A stretch of 44,208 nucleotides of DNA. Source: Clostridium sp. (GTDB lineage: Bacteria > Bacillota > Clostridia > Clostridiales > Clostridiaceae). The stretch lies in NCBI GenBank assembly GCA_028692255.1, contig JAQUXS010000015.1, forward strand, positions 1 through 44,208, given 5' to 3'. The position numbers were made by a program, and so were the translations under genes. Every line of letters begins with the position of its first letter. Position 1 is the first letter of the stretch. Below, piece after piece: positions 8,162 through 16,791 of the stretch. Under the pieces are notes generated by a model. That model saw nothing but the letters and a program-made list of their open reading frames with translations. It was not told the origin of the DNA and made no database searches.

Positions 8162-9818
8162 ATTCTGCTGAAATTATAAAATAATATAATGGCTGCTTTC
8201 CATTACTGCATTCAATATCTAAATCATCATACTTATTTTCTAATTTTTTAAGCAGACTATCTATATCATTCTTTTCAATTCCATTACCATAATATATAGA
8301 TATTAGTTCACTTTCATCATTAACAATCTTGCTCAAAAGTTCTTCACACATATTATATGGGTCTTTTCCTGTCTTTACAATTTTACCTTCAACAAGGCCT
8401 AAAATATCACCTTTTGTAACTATAGTTCCATCAATTTCAGTATCTCTTACAGCATAAGTTACAGAAGCTGTAGCTACCTTTTTAATAGCTTCATTCATAT
8501 TTTTTTCGTTAGCAGATGCATCAGCATTGTTATTAAATTCAGTAAGACAAGTAATCCCCTGTGGTATTGTCTTTGTAGGAACAACAATTACATTTTTATC
8601 AGCAAGCTCTGCTGCCTGGTTTGCAGCCATAATTATATTTTTATTATTTGGGAATATAAATATATTTTCAGCATCTAATTTATTAATACTGCTTAATATA
8701 TCTTGAGTACTTGGATTCATTGTTTGACCGCCTTCAATTACAAAATCAGTGCCAAAATCTTTGAATATTTGAATCATTCCCTCACCAGCAGCTACTGATA
8801 TAAAACCGTACTTCTTATGCTCACTTGACGAATCTAAATCTTCTTTATTTTCATCTTTTGAATTTGGTGTTTCTTCAAAAGGATATTCATCTTCAAGTAC
8901 ATGTCTATGTTCTTCCCTCATATTATCAATTTTAATTTTAGAAAGTTCTCCAAGTTTCAATGCTTTTGACAATATAAGTCCTGGGTCATTTGAATGTATA
9001 TGAACTTTTATTATATCATCATCATTTACAACTATCATGGAATCACCATGCTTTGAGAGATCTAATTTAAAATCATCTAAATCACTAACATTGGATTTTA
9101 TAAAAAATTCAGTACAATATCCATATTTTATATCTATATCTCCAACATTCCTTGCAGCAGCATTTGTTACTTTTTCATTAACTTCATCTGACAAAACAGT
9201 TTCAATATTGTCCTTAACTGCCTCATACATACCATTTAGAATAATTGTAAATCCCATTCCACCAGAGTCTACTACTTTTGCTTTTTTCAGAACTGGCAGC
9301 ATTTCTGGTGTCTTATCTAAAACTTCATCAGCACATTTACATACCTCTTCTAAAAACTTTACAATATCCTTTTCTTTAATAGAAACAGCTTTTTCACCTG
9401 CAGCTCTTACAACTGTAAGTATTGTACCTTCTGTAGGTCTCATAACTGCCTTATAAGCTGATTTACTGCCTTCTAAAATACAATTTGCAAATTCAGTTGA
9501 ATCTGCCTCATCTAAACCTTCAAGTGATTTTGCCATACCTCTAAGTATCTGAGATAATATAACACCTGAATTTCCCCTTGCACCCATTAAAGCACCTTTA
9601 GAAAGCTGCTTTGCAATCTCTCCTATGCCTTTATCTTGCATTCCTTTAATCTCATTAACAGCACTTCTAAAAGTCATAGACATATTAGTACCTGTGTCTC
9701 CATCTGGTACAGGAAAAACATTTAATGAATTTACAAAATTCTTTTTTCCCTCTAAGCTGTTGCATGCATTTACTAACATATTATAAAATCCATGACCATT
9801 TATACTAAAGTGTTCCAA
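8160..9818 (-). CDS. yloV: DAK2-domain protein YloV, FakA-like fatty acid kinase catalytic subunit
   Basis: The 552-residue protein has the N-terminal DhaL/DAK2 kinase domain (about 1-200). It contains VFPVPDGDTGTNMSMTF, the Mg-ATP binding Asp cluster, and GARGNSGVILSQILRG. The middle and C-terminal domains include KYGYCTEFFI and IHSNDPG motifs and a FakB-like tail. In Firmicutes such proteins phosphorylate exogenous fatty acids bound to FakB/DegV proteins, feeding phospholipid synthesis; no FakB gene is in the window. The start is TTG at 9818, chosen because a GGGAGGTAC site precedes it. It lies 13 nt downstream of the Asp23-family gene, the usual pairing. Confidence 0.92.
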   Translation of the reverse strand: MEHFSINGHGFYNMLVNACNSLEGKKNFVNSLNVFPVPDGDTGTNMSMTFRSAVNEIKGMQDKGIGEIAKQLSKGALMGARGNSGVILSQILRGMAKSLEGLDEADSTEFANCILEGSKSAYKAVMRPTEGTILTVVRAAGEKAVSIKEKDIVKFLEEVCKCADEVLDKTPEMLPVLKKAKVVDSGGMGFTIILNGMYEAVKDNIETVLSDEVNEKVTNAAARNVGDIDIKYGYCTEFFIKSNVSDLDDFKLDLSKHGDSMIVVNDDDIIKVHIHSNDPGLILSKALKLGELSKIKIDNMREEHRHVLEDEYPFEETPNSKDENKEDLDSSSEHKKYGFISVAAGEGMIQIFKDFGTDFVIEGGQTMNPSTQDILSSINKLDAENIFIFPNNKNIIMAANQAAELADKNVIVVPTKTIPQGITCLTEFNNNADASANEKNMNEAIKKVATASVTYAVRDTEIDGTIVTKGDILGLVEGKIVKTGKDPYNMCEELLSKIVNDESELISIYYGNGIEKNDIDSLLKKLENKYDDLDIECSNGKQPLYYFIISAE

Positions 9819-9831
9819 TTTTTGTACCTCC

Positions 9832-10179
9832 CTAGACTCTTACACCTTGAACATTAACTGTTATACTTGTCACCTTGAGTCCTGTATAGTTTTCTAAATT
9901 ATATTTTATCTTTTGTATTATATTATTAGCTATTACAGAAACTTTAGTTCCATATTGAACAATAATGTATAATTCTATATTAAGATTATCATTTTTTGAA
10001 CTTATCTTTACACCTTTACTCAGGTTCTCTCCTTTAATAAGTTCCCAAAAACCATCACTGGCATTCTTAGACGCCATTCCTACAACACCATAACATTCCA
10101 TAGTTGAAATCCCAACAATATTAGAAAGTACTTCAACGGAATAGTTAATGGATCCATATTCATTGGATATATCCATCAT
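9832..10179 (-). CDS. yloU: Asp23/Gls24 family protein YloU
   Basis: The 115-residue protein is a single Asp23 domain: GSINYSVEVLSNIVGISTME near the start, ISSKNDNLNIELYIIVQYGT in the middle and a TSITVNVQGVRV end. Members are abundant cell-envelope-linked proteins. The biochemical role is not settled, but the constant pairing with yloV suggests a shared process. The start is ATG at 10179, behind AAGGAGGCG. It is divergent from rpmB. Confidence 0.92.
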   Translation of the reverse strand: MMDISNEYGSINYSVEVLSNIVGISTMECYGVVGMASKNASDGFWELIKGENLSKGVKISSKNDNLNIELYIIVQYGTKVSVIANNIIQKIKYNLENYTGLKVTSITVNVQGVRV

Positions 10180-10291
10180 TATTAACGCCTCCTTATCATT
10201 TTACCATATTATCATTTTATATTATCTTATTCAATAATTCAAGAAATTTCATCAATTACCTTATTATAAGTACAACATACATATTTTTCCC

Positions 10292-10321
10292 TTGCAAAAT
10301 TCATTTAATCTATGATACAAT
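10292..10321 (+). promoter_or_regulatory. Promoter of rpmB
   Basis: TTGCAA (10292-10297) and TACAAT (10316-10321) are separated by 18 bp. A TG at 10313-10314, one base before the -10, makes it an extended -10. It lies 60 bp before the rpmB start and its AAGGAGGTG ribosome binding site. Confidence 0.6.
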
Positions 10322-10380
10322 AGATTTTGTGTTAATTATGAAGTACATAATACTACTTCATTTAAGGAGGTGTTTTCAAG

Positions 10381-10572
10381 ATGTCAAGAAAATGCGATAT
10401 ATGTAATAAAGGTTTAGTATCAGGAGTTCAATACAGTCATTCACATCACCAAACAAAAAGAACTTGGCTTCCAAATGTAAAAAAAGTCAAAGCAGTTGTA
10501 AATGGTGCTCCTAAAACAATACATGTGTGTACAAGATGCCTTCGTTCAGGTAAGGTACAGCGTGCACAATAA
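10381..10572 (+). CDS. rpmB: 50S ribosomal protein L28, zinc-binding form
   Basis: The 63-residue protein begins MSRKCDICNKGL and shows the L28 core (GVQYSHSHHQTKRTWLPNV). It retains two CxxC pairs (Cys5/Cys8 and Cys50/Cys53), so it is the zinc-ribbon C+ version. Zinc-free paralogues lack these cysteines. A strong promoter and AAGGAGGTG lie upstream, and a clear terminator follows directly. It is divergent from yloU-yloV and convergent with spoVM, the same neighbourhood as in Bacillus. Confidence 0.97.
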   Translation: MSRKCDICNKGLVSGVQYSHSHHQTKRTWLPNVKKVKAVVNGAPKTIHVCTRCLRSGKVQRAQ

Positions 10573-10619
10573 AAAATAAAAAATGCAATTGATATTACAA
10601 TTGCATTTTTTATTTTTTG
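10573..10619. terminator. Bidirectional terminator between rpmB and spoVM
   Basis: A long perfect stem, ATAAAAAATGCAATTG pairing with CAATTGCATTTTTTAT around a 6-nt loop, is flanked by A-runs on one side and T-runs on the other. It fills the gap between the stop codons of the convergent rpmB and spoVM genes and can end transcription from both. Confidence 0.88.
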
Positions 10620-10688
10620 TTATTTTCTTATAAAAAATCTTATTATAGAAGATAAAAATTTAGGCAGCTTAAATGCTACAATCTTCAT
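10620..10688 (-). CDS. spoVM: Stage V sporulation protein M (22 residues)
   Basis: ATG at 10688 opens a 22-codon frame starting MKIVAFKLPKFLSSIIRFF and ending in two basic residues (Arg-Lys). It matches Bacillus SpoVM (MKFYTIKLPKFLGGIVRAML...) across the amphipathic helix, including the KLPKFL core and Pro9. It is about four residues shorter at the C-terminus. SpoVM inserts into the outer forespore membrane, senses positive curvature and anchors SpoIVA; spoIVA is also in this window (25877-27355). An AGGGGGG site precedes it and overlaps the stop of the upstream 56-residue gene, suggesting coupling. Position next to rpmB and thiN is the Bacillus arrangement. It is too short for most gene callers. 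Confidence 0.93.
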   Translation of the reverse strand: MKIVAFKLPKFLSSIIRFFIRK

Positions 10689-10698
10689 ACAATCCCCC

Positions 10699-10869
10699 CT
10701 AGTGTCCTTTTGAGTTTTCAATTAAATGTAATCCGAAAATTATGAGTCCTGCTCCAACTGCCATTACCCATCCCCATATAGGAACTATAAATGTGCAAAC
10801 TATACCTACGCCAACAGAGGCAATTGTTATTCCCCAAAACAATTTATTCTTTTTTATCTTTTTAGTCAA
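10699..10869 (-). CDS. Small membrane protein (56 residues), function unknown
   Basis: A TTG at 10869 preceded by GGAGGTAATTA opens 56 codons. A basic N-terminus (LTKKIKKNKLFWG) is followed by two hydrophobic segments, about residues 12-29 and 34-48, separated by PIWGWVM, and a short polar tail ending NSKGH. The stop codon is 11 bp before the spoVM start and contributes bases to its ribosome binding site region, so the two are probably one transcript. I do not recognise a family. The strong ribosome binding site, membrane-protein composition and tight linkage to spoVM support a real gene, perhaps a sporulation membrane protein, but that role is only inferred from position. Confidence 0.75.
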   Translation of the reverse strand: MTKKIKKNKLFWGITIASVGVGIVCTFIVPIWGWVMAVGAGLIIFGLHLIENSKGH

Positions 10870-10897
10870 TTAATTACCTCCATCATTACTACTATAC

Positions 10898-10927
10898 ATT
10901 ATATGCATGAATAATAAAGATAATCAC
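10898..10927 (-). promoter_or_regulatory. Candidate sigma-E promoter for the 56-residue gene and spoVM
   Basis: On the minus strand GTGATTAT (10927-10920) and CATATAAT (10905-10898) are 14 bp apart. This resembles the mother-cell sigma-E pattern (GTCATATT, about 14 bp, CATACANT). The -10 matches at all but one fixed position; the -35 matches five of eight. The predicted start is about 20 bp before the TTG. A sigma-A reading of the TATAAT core is possible but lacks a good -35. Confidence 0.42.
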
Positions 10928-10935
10928 TTTTAGAC

Positions 10936-11574
10936 TTAATCTTTTGCAAAAATGAGAATTACAATACCGCATTCAAAACTTATATATGTTATTTTGTCTG
11001 TACATTCATTTGAAACTGTTCTAGGATCTGCAAATTTTAAATTATAATGATCTAATTTATATTTTGCATCTTTGATACAAAGTCCCTTAACTTCACTTCC
11101 AAAACATTGCAGTGAAAAGGTTTGTCCATTCTTTCCTTCTATTTTAAAATTTTTATCATGAAGGTCTATAATATTGTTATCATCTATAATATATCCATTT
11201 ATATTGTTATCAAGGCACCTTTTTAGCATACTCAAATTTGCCATAGTATGGTCTAGTCTCGTACCTGTGCAACCAAGCATGAATATATTGTCTGGCTTTA
11301 ATTTAATTGCCTCATATACCGCAGCTTCCGTGTCAGTAAAATCCTTTTCACTTTTAAACCTATTAATAGTACACGCTGTATTTTTTTCATAAAACCCAAG
11401 CACATTTTTATCAATAGAATCAAAATCTCCAAGTAAAATATCAGGTACTATTTTATATTTGTAAAGTGTGTTAGCACCGCTGTCTGAACATATTATAAAA
11501 TTACTCTCTTTTAAATATTTATCTAAAATATCAAAAGAAGGAGGTTTCCCTCCTGATATTATCGTTATATTCAT
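10936..11574 (-). CDS. thiN: Thiamine pyrophosphokinase
   Basis: The 212-residue protein transfers pyrophosphate from ATP to thiamine, giving the cofactor TPP directly. Family motifs are visible in order: CSDSGANTLYKYKIVPDILL, LGDFDSID, the FKSEKDFTDTEAA motif (metal and ATP site), GCTGTRLDHTMANLSML, and a C-terminal thiamine-binding region with FSLQCFG. It lies 1 nt downstream of rpe, as in Bacillus. It ends about 66 bp before the small spoVM-linked gene. Confidence 0.95.
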   Translation of the reverse strand: MNITIISGGKPPSFDILDKYLKESNFIICSDSGANTLYKYKIVPDILLGDFDSIDKNVLGFYEKNTACTINRFKSEKDFTDTEAAVYEAIKLKPDNIFMLGCTGTRLDHTMANLSMLKRCLDNNINGYIIDDNNIIDLHDKNFKIEGKNGQTFSLQCFGSEVKGLCIKDAKYKLDHYNLKFADPRTVSNECTDKITYISFECGIVILIFAKD

Positions 11575-11575
11575 T

Positions 11576-12226
11576 TTAAAAAGCCTCTTTTAAACTCTTT
11601 ATATTTTCTTCTATTTTATTATCTTTAAACACTGAAGACCCTGCTACAATAACATTTGCTCCGCATCTTATAACCTCTGATACATTTTTCTTATTTATTC
11701 CGCCATCAACTTCAATATAAAGATTTGGATTGTACTTTAAAGAAAGTTCTTTAACTTTTTTTATTTTATCAAGTGTATATTTTATGAAGCTTTGTCCACC
11801 AAAACCTGGATTTACAGTCATAATAAGGACCATATCTACCTGTCCAATTATATATTCTAAAACATCTTCAGATGTGGCTGGGTTTAGTGCCACCCCAACT
11901 TTCATTCCAAGACTTTTTATGTAATTTATTGTTCTGTCAATATGAATATCACTTTCATAGTGTACTGTTATTATGTCAGCGCCTGCATTTTTAAAATCCT
12001 CTATGTATCTTGAAGGATCATTGATCATAAGGTGCACATCAAACTGAAGCTTTGTCTTTTCCCTTATTGATTTAATAATTGGAGTTCCAAAAGATATATT
12101 AGGTACAAAGCTTCCATCCATAACATCTATATGAACCATGTCTGCTCCAAATCTCTCTAATGCTTTTACATCTTCTCCAAGTTTTGAAAAATCGGCTGAT
12201 AATATTGAAGGGGCTAATTTTATCAT
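11576..12226 (-). CDS. rpe: Ribulose-phosphate 3-epimerase
   Basis: This 216-residue TIM barrel interconverts ribulose 5-phosphate and xylulose 5-phosphate in the pentose phosphate pathway. Metal and catalytic motifs are present: KLAPSILSADFSKLG, HIDVMDGSFVPNISFG, FDVHLMI, TVHYESD, MTVNPGFGGQSFI, EVDGGI and AGSSVF. I chose ATG at 12226 over the one at 12232, because AGGAGG is only 2 nt from the latter and 8 nt from the former. The chosen start gives a 4-bp ATGA overlap with the rsgA stop, typical of translational coupling. Confidence 0.96.
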   Translation of the reverse strand: MIKLAPSILSADFSKLGEDVKALERFGADMVHIDVMDGSFVPNISFGTPIIKSIREKTKLQFDVHLMINDPSRYIEDFKNAGADIITVHYESDIHIDRTINYIKSLGMKVGVALNPATSEDVLEYIIGQVDMVLIMTVNPGFGGQSFIKYTLDKIKKVKELSLKYNPNLYIEVDGGINKKNVSEVIRCGANVIVAGSSVFKDNKIEENIKSLKEAF

Positions 12227-13089
12227 TTCCATTTCCTCCTATTTGAAATTTCTTCTAGAGTTTTTATATAAAAATCATATCTATCTTTACTTATTAAATT
12301 TTCATCCACTGCTTTTTTCACTGCACATCCAGGTTCCTTATGATGCATACATGTAGAAAATTTACATGTATTATAATAGGCTTTAAATTCAGGGAAACAA
12401 TACTGTAAATCTTCTTTTTCTATATTTAAAAGCTCCAAGGATGAAAAGCCAGGAGAATCAGCTAAATATCCCCCGTCTGTCTCTATAAGTTCAACATGTC
12501 TTGTTGTTTGCTTACCCCTTTGAAGTTTTTCACTTAAAGTTCCCGTTTCCATTTTATCTTTACCTATAACACCATTTAGAATAGTTGATTTGCCAACTCC
12601 CGAAGGTCCACACAGTACTGTAATGTTATCTTTAAGGTTTTCCCTTATACTTTTAAATCCTTCTTTATTTTTTGCATTTAAACATATAACCTTATATCCC
12701 ATATTTTCTACTGAAGAAATCATTTTTTTTAGTTCTTCTTCTGATATAAGATCAATTTTATTAAAACAAACTATTACATTTATATTATTACTTTCGCTCA
12801 ATACTAAAAATTTGTTTAGTAAATCTCCATTGTATTGTGGATTTTTTACAGCAAAAACTATAATGGCCTGGGATACATTTGCAATAGCCGGCCTTACTAA
12901 TTCTGAAGTTCTAGGAAGAATGTCAAGAATGAACCCCTTATCATTCTCGACTTCTATTATAGCCTTGTCTCCTACAAGAGGAGAAAAAGAATTATGTCTA
13001 AATCTTCCCCTTGCCTTACATTCATAAATTTTATCCTCTATTTTAACATAATAAAAACCTGCTATGCCCTTTACAATTATCCCTTGCAT
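12223..13089 (-). CDS. rsgA: Ribosome small-subunit-dependent GTPase RsgA
   Basis: The 288-residue circularly permuted GTPase acts in 30S maturation. The N-terminal OB domain is residues about 1-65. G4 comes first (VCFNKIDLIS), then G5, then G1 (GPSGVGKSTILNGV near residue 164), then a GKQTTRHVELI switch and the G3 region (DSPGFSS). The C-terminal zinc-knuckle region carries CKFSTCMHHKEPGCAV. RsgA is a known substrate of PrkC-type kinases in Bacillus, and prkC lies immediately upstream here. The start is ATG behind TAGGAGGCT. Confidence 0.96.
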   Translation of the reverse strand: MQGIIVKGIAGFYYVKIEDKIYECKARGRFRHNSFSPLVGDKAIIEVENDKGFILDILPRTSELVRPAIANVSQAIIVFAVKNPQYNGDLLNKFLVLSESNNINVIVCFNKIDLISEEELKKMISSVENMGYKVICLNAKNKEGFKSIRENLKDNITVLCGPSGVGKSTILNGVIGKDKMETGTLSEKLQRGKQTTRHVELIETDGGYLADSPGFSSLELLNIEKEDLQYCFPEFKAYYNTCKFSTCMHHKEPGCAVKKAVDENLISKDRYDFYIKTLEEISNRRKWK

Positions 13090-13119
13090 TTAGCCTCCTA
13101 TAAAATTAATAGTTTTTTA

Positions 13120-15030
13120 CTACTTAGTAGGTGTTCCATTTGGTGTCGGTGGTGTTGTATTATCCTTTGGCGGTGGTGTCGTATTATCTTTTGGCGGTGT
13201 TGGCGGTGCTGGCTTATTATTGTTGTTATTGTTGTTATTGTTGTTATTATTAGTTGTATTTCCTGTTGTCTGCGGTTGAGTATACTGGTAAACAGTTATA
13301 GAAACCGTTGATCCTCTATTTATGCTGCTGCCTGGTGCTGGATCCTGTGATGCAACAGTTCCATTTAAGCTACTGTCAGTTGTATTTACCACACTTACAG
13401 CTGGATTTAATCCCACTGCTGATATTGCTGACGCTGCTGCATCTTTTGATAAACCTTTAACTGATGGTACCGTTGACTTTTTAATTGCTGGTCCAGTACT
13501 AACAACTATATCAATTGTTGAATTCTTTGCGGCTTTTGATCCAGCATTAGGATTCTGTGAAATTACTAATCCCTTTGCTACAGAATCACTACTTGAATAG
13601 GAAATATTTCCAACTGTATATCCTGAAGCCTGTATGGTCTGCTCTGCACTTGCTGCATCCATATTTAAAACTGAGGGAACTGAAGAATCATCATTTCCTG
13701 AACTTACATATACACGTACTTCATCACCTTTATTTATGCTGCTTCCTACATTTGGATAGCATTGAAGTACTGTTCCCTTTGCCTTACTGCTCTTTTGAGT
13801 TTTAACAATTACAAATTTATAGCCATCACTTTCAATAAGTTTCTTAGCTGCAGCTTGATTCATTCCAACTATATTTGGAACTGTGCCTGAAGAAGTTTTG
13901 CTGCTAGAACCTCCTTTTGAACCAAGGCTATAACCAAGAGCTACAATTGCTACAATTGCAAGTACTGCAAGTACTGCAGTTATAATTGTCTTTTTCTTTT
14001 TAGAAAGTTTAGATGCTGCTTTCGGTTTATTTTTATCTGCATCTTCAGCTTTTTCTTCGTCTTTTCCCTCTTCATTTTCTAAATCATCATTTTTATTCTC
14101 ATCCTCAGCCTCATTATAAGGTGAGTCAAACAAAGTTGTACTGTCAACAGGATCCATTACTCTAGTAAAATCGTCATCTAGTGCACTAGGCTCAAATTTT
14201 TTAACATTATTTTCATCTAAATTATCCAGTTCATCTATTAATTCCTGTGCAGTTTGAAATCTTTTTATAGGTTCCTTTTCAACTGCTTTTAAAACAAGAT
14301 TATTTAATGAAACAGGAATATCTGGATTGACATCAATAGGTGGAACTATTTCATCTCTTATATGCTTTAATGCTATTGCAACTGGACTTTCTCCATCGAA
14401 AGGCACCTTGCCTGTAAGCATTTCATACATAACTATTCCAAGAGAATATATATCAGTTCTACCATCTATATAAGTTCCCTTTGCTTGTTCTGGCGAAAGA
14501 TAATGTGCTGACCCCATAACTTGGTTAGTATTAGTAATTGTAGCAGAATCTGTGGCCTTCGCTATTCCAAAATCAGCTACTTTGGCTATACCGTCTTTTG
14601 TAACAATAATATTATGAGGTTTTATATCCCTATGTATAATATTGTTCTTATGGGCACAATCAATGGCGCTTGCAATTTGCCTAGTAATACCTATTGCCTT
14701 TTCCCATGGAATAGAGCCATTTTCCCTTATTATTTCTTTTAAGGTCTTTCCATCAATATATTCCTGAACTATATAGTTTATATTCTCTTCTGATCCTACA
14801 TCATATATATTTACAATATTATTATTTGAAAGACTTGCAGCTGAATATGCCTCTTTTTTGAATTTTTCAACAAATTCTTCATTAAGTGCTAATTCATCCT
14901 TTAACACTTTAACTGCTACAAAACGGTTTAAAATATGATCTTTTGCTTTATATACTATTGCGCTTCCGCCTTCTCCAACTTTTTCAAGGATCTCGTATCT
15001 ATTGCCAAGCTTCATCCCTCTTTGTATCAT
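13120..15030 (-). CDS. prkC: Membrane Ser/Thr protein kinase with three PASTA domains
   Basis: The 636-residue kinase has an N-terminal domain (about 10-270) with VGEGGSAIVYKAKD, catalytic HRDIKPHNI, DFGIAKA and an activation loop before GSAHYLSPEQAKG. An acidic juxtamembrane stretch (about 300-340) precedes one transmembrane helix near 350-370. Three PASTA repeats follow (about 380-445, 448-515, 518-583), each starting with a VP motif and ending in a GS-x-N/K pattern. It senses cell-wall fragments and controls growth and germination in relatives. After PASTA3 there is an unusual low-complexity tail with about 12 consecutive Asn, then Pro/Thr-rich repeats. The start is ATG at 15030 behind GAGGGGGAG, 4 nt after the prpC stop. 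Confidence 0.96.
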   Translation of the reverse strand: MIQRGMKLGNRYEILEKVGEGGSAIVYKAKDHILNRFVAVKVLKDELALNEEFVEKFKKEAYSAASLSNNNIVNIYDVGSEENINYIVQEYIDGKTLKEIIRENGSIPWEKAIGITRQIASAIDCAHKNNIIHRDIKPHNIIVTKDGIAKVADFGIAKATDSATITNTNQVMGSAHYLSPEQAKGTYIDGRTDIYSLGIVMYEMLTGKVPFDGESPVAIALKHIRDEIVPPIDVNPDIPVSLNNLVLKAVEKEPIKRFQTAQELIDELDNLDENNVKKFEPSALDDDFTRVMDPVDSTTLFDSPYNEAEDENKNDDLENEEGKDEEKAEDADKNKPKAASKLSKKKKTIITAVLAVLAIVAIVALGYSLGSKGGSSSKTSSGTVPNIVGMNQAAAKKLIESDGYKFVIVKTQKSSKAKGTVLQCYPNVGSSINKGDEVRVYVSSGNDDSSVPSVLNMDAASAEQTIQASGYTVGNISYSSSDSVAKGLVISQNPNAGSKAAKNSTIDIVVSTGPAIKKSTVPSVKGLSKDAAASAISAVGLNPAVSVVNTTDSSLNGTVASQDPAPGSSINRGSTVSITVYQYTQPQTTGNTTNNNNNNNNNNNNKPAPPTPPKDNTTPPPKDNTTPPTPNGTPTK

Positions 15031-15034
15031 AATA

Positions 15035-15748
15035 TCACTCCCCCTCGAAAATTATTGTTGAAATATTGTCAGTACTTCCTTTTAGCTTGCTTAGTTCTAC
15101 TAATTGGTTACAAGCTTTTTTATCATCATTTTTTGTTACTATATCATACATTTCTAGTTTATTTACAGCGTTTGTTAATCCATCAGTTCCTAATATTGCC
15201 TTTTTAAAGTCTTTAGTATCCAAGTGAAAAAGGTCAATTTCAACTTTTTTGTTAGTGCCAAGTGCTCTTGTTATTATATTTTTATTTGGATGATTAACTG
15301 CTTCTTCTTCAGTTATACTCCCTGAATCCACAAGCTGCTGCACTAATGAATGATCTTTTGTAATCTTTCTAACTCCATTATCACTTACAATAAAGCATCC
15401 ACTATCTCCAACATTTGCTATAACCATTTTGCCCTTATATATCAAACATGCAGTTATGGTAGTTCCCATTCCAGACATGTTTTTGTTTTCTTTAGATTTT
15501 TCATAAATTTCATCATTAGCATAATTTATTGCATCTTTTAATATAACATCAGGCTCACTAAAATCTTTCTTATCATTTATGTATTTAATGGTTAATTCCA
15601 CTGCCATCTTGCTAGCTACTTCGCCTGCATTGTGACCTCCCATTCCATCTGCAATTACATATATTTTCTTTAAATCGTCTTCTACAAAATCTACATAATC
15701 TTCATTAAGTTTCCTAGTTAAACCTATATCCGATAACTTTTCAGCCAT
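15035..15748 (-). CDS. prpC: PP2C-type protein phosphatase paired with PrkC
   Basis: The 237-residue PP2C phosphatase dephosphorylates PrkC and its targets. Metal-binding motifs are present: [44 protein letters not shown] and the C-terminal [11 protein letters not shown] longer frame exists back to 15769, but ATG at 15748 ([13 protein letters not shown]) has GGGGGAG at the right distance and matches the family N-terminus. That start overlaps the rlmN end by 8 nt. It forms the conserved phosphatase-kinase pair with the downstream gene. Confidence 0.95.
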   Translation of the reverse strand: MAEKLSDIGLTRKLNEDYVDFVEDDLKKIYVIADGMGGHNAGEVASKMAVELTIKYINDKKDFSEPDVILKDAINYANDEIYEKSKENKNMSGMGTTITACLIYKGKMVIANVGDSGCFIVSDNGVRKITKDHSLVQQLVDSGSITEEEAVNHPNKNIITRALGTNKKVEIDLFHLDTKDFKKAILGTDGLTNAVNKLEMYDIVTKNDDKKACNQLVELSKLKGSTDNISTIIFEGE

Positions 15749-16790
15749 TTTTAATCTCAGCTCCCCCATTTTTTATATAACTTCTCCTTAACTGACCACA
15801 AGCTGCATTTATATCGCTGCCCATTTCTTTTCTAATTGTATTATTAATTCCATTACTTTTCAATGTTTCACTAAATTTTGCTTGAGTTTTATCAGAAGGT
15901 TTCTCAAAATTATTTTCAGTTACATTATTAACAGGAATAAGATTAACATGACAAAGCATATCTTTTAATAGGCTTGCAAGTCTAACAGCATTTTCTACAT
16001 TATCATTTACTCCTTTTACAAGTGCATATTCAAATGTAATTCTTCTTCCTGCAACTTTTATATAATACCTGCATGCCTCCATAAGCTCATCAATAGTATA
16101 TCTTTTTGCAATAGGCATTATACTCTTTCTCTCGTCATCCGTTGGCGCATGAAGTGAAATAGCAAGTGTTATCTGGAATTTTTCATTTGCCAAATCATAT
16201 ATTTTAGGAACAATCCCGCAAGTTGAAAGAGTAATATGTCTTTGACCTATGTTAAGTCCATATTCTTCATTTATTGTATTTATAAATTTTATTACATTTT
16301 CATAGTTATCTAATGGTTCCCCGCTTCCCATAAGGACTACATTAGAAATTTTTCTGCCTGTTACTTCTTGTGCCTTAAGTATCTGTGCAAGTATTTCCCC
16401 TGAAGTAAGATTTCTTATTTTACCACCTATAGTAGATGCACAAAATTTACATCCCATATTACATCCAACTTGCGTTGAAATACATATGGAATCTCCATAG
16501 TTATAAGACATCACAACAGATTCTATAATGCTGCCATCAATATATTCAAATAGAAATTTCACTGTAGTGCTGTTTATGGAATCATATTTTTCTACAACTT
16601 TAGGTATCCCAATATAAAAATCTAGCTGTAATTTTTGTCGAACACTTTTAGGGATATTATTCATCTGGTCAAAATCCCATTTTTCACTATAAATCCAGTC
16701 AATAACTTGTTTTGCCCTGAATTCCTTTTCGCCTTTTTCTTTCATCCATTTCTTTAGTTCATCTAAACTATAATCTAATATATTATCCAC
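15741..16790 (-). CDS. rlmN: Dual-specificity 23S rRNA/tRNA adenine-C2 methyltransferase
   Basis: The 349-residue radical-SAM enzyme methylates A2503 of 23S rRNA and A37 of some tRNAs. The iron-sulfur motif is CNMGCKFC near residue 110, and the methyl-carrying cysteine lies in [11 protein letters not shown] close to the C-terminus. [27 protein letters not shown] and [17 protein letters not shown] are also diagnostic. The start is GTG at 16790, one base after the stop of the disrupted rsmB gene. It is intact, so the lesion upstream need not silence it, although coupling could be affected. Confidence 0.96.
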   Translation of the reverse strand: MDNILDYSLDELKKWMKEKGEKEFRAKQVIDWIYSEKWDFDQMNNIPKSVRQKLQLDFYIGIPKVVEKYDSINSTTVKFLFEYIDGSIIESVVMSYNYGDSICISTQVGCNMGCKFCASTIGGKIRNLTSGEILAQILKAQEVTGRKISNVVLMGSGEPLDNYENVIKFINTINEEYGLNIGQRHITLSTCGIVPKIYDLANEKFQITLAISLHAPTDDERKSIMPIAKRYTIDELMEACRYYIKVAGRRITFEYALVKGVNDNVENAVRLASLLKDMLCHVNLIPVNNVTENNFEKPSDKTQAKFSETLKSNGINNTIRKEMGSDINAACGQLRRSYIKNGGAEIKNG

Positions 16791-16791
16791 A

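Noticed and set aside
12590-13027. 145-residue plus-strand open frame
   Set aside because: It lies antisense inside rsgA, which has all GTPase motifs; the composition is that of a shadow frame and no ribosome binding site precedes it.
13120-15030. Region between the kinase and PASTA domains considered as a fusion point of two genes
   Set aside because: The acidic linker and single membrane helix are normal for PrkC-type kinases and the frame is continuous.
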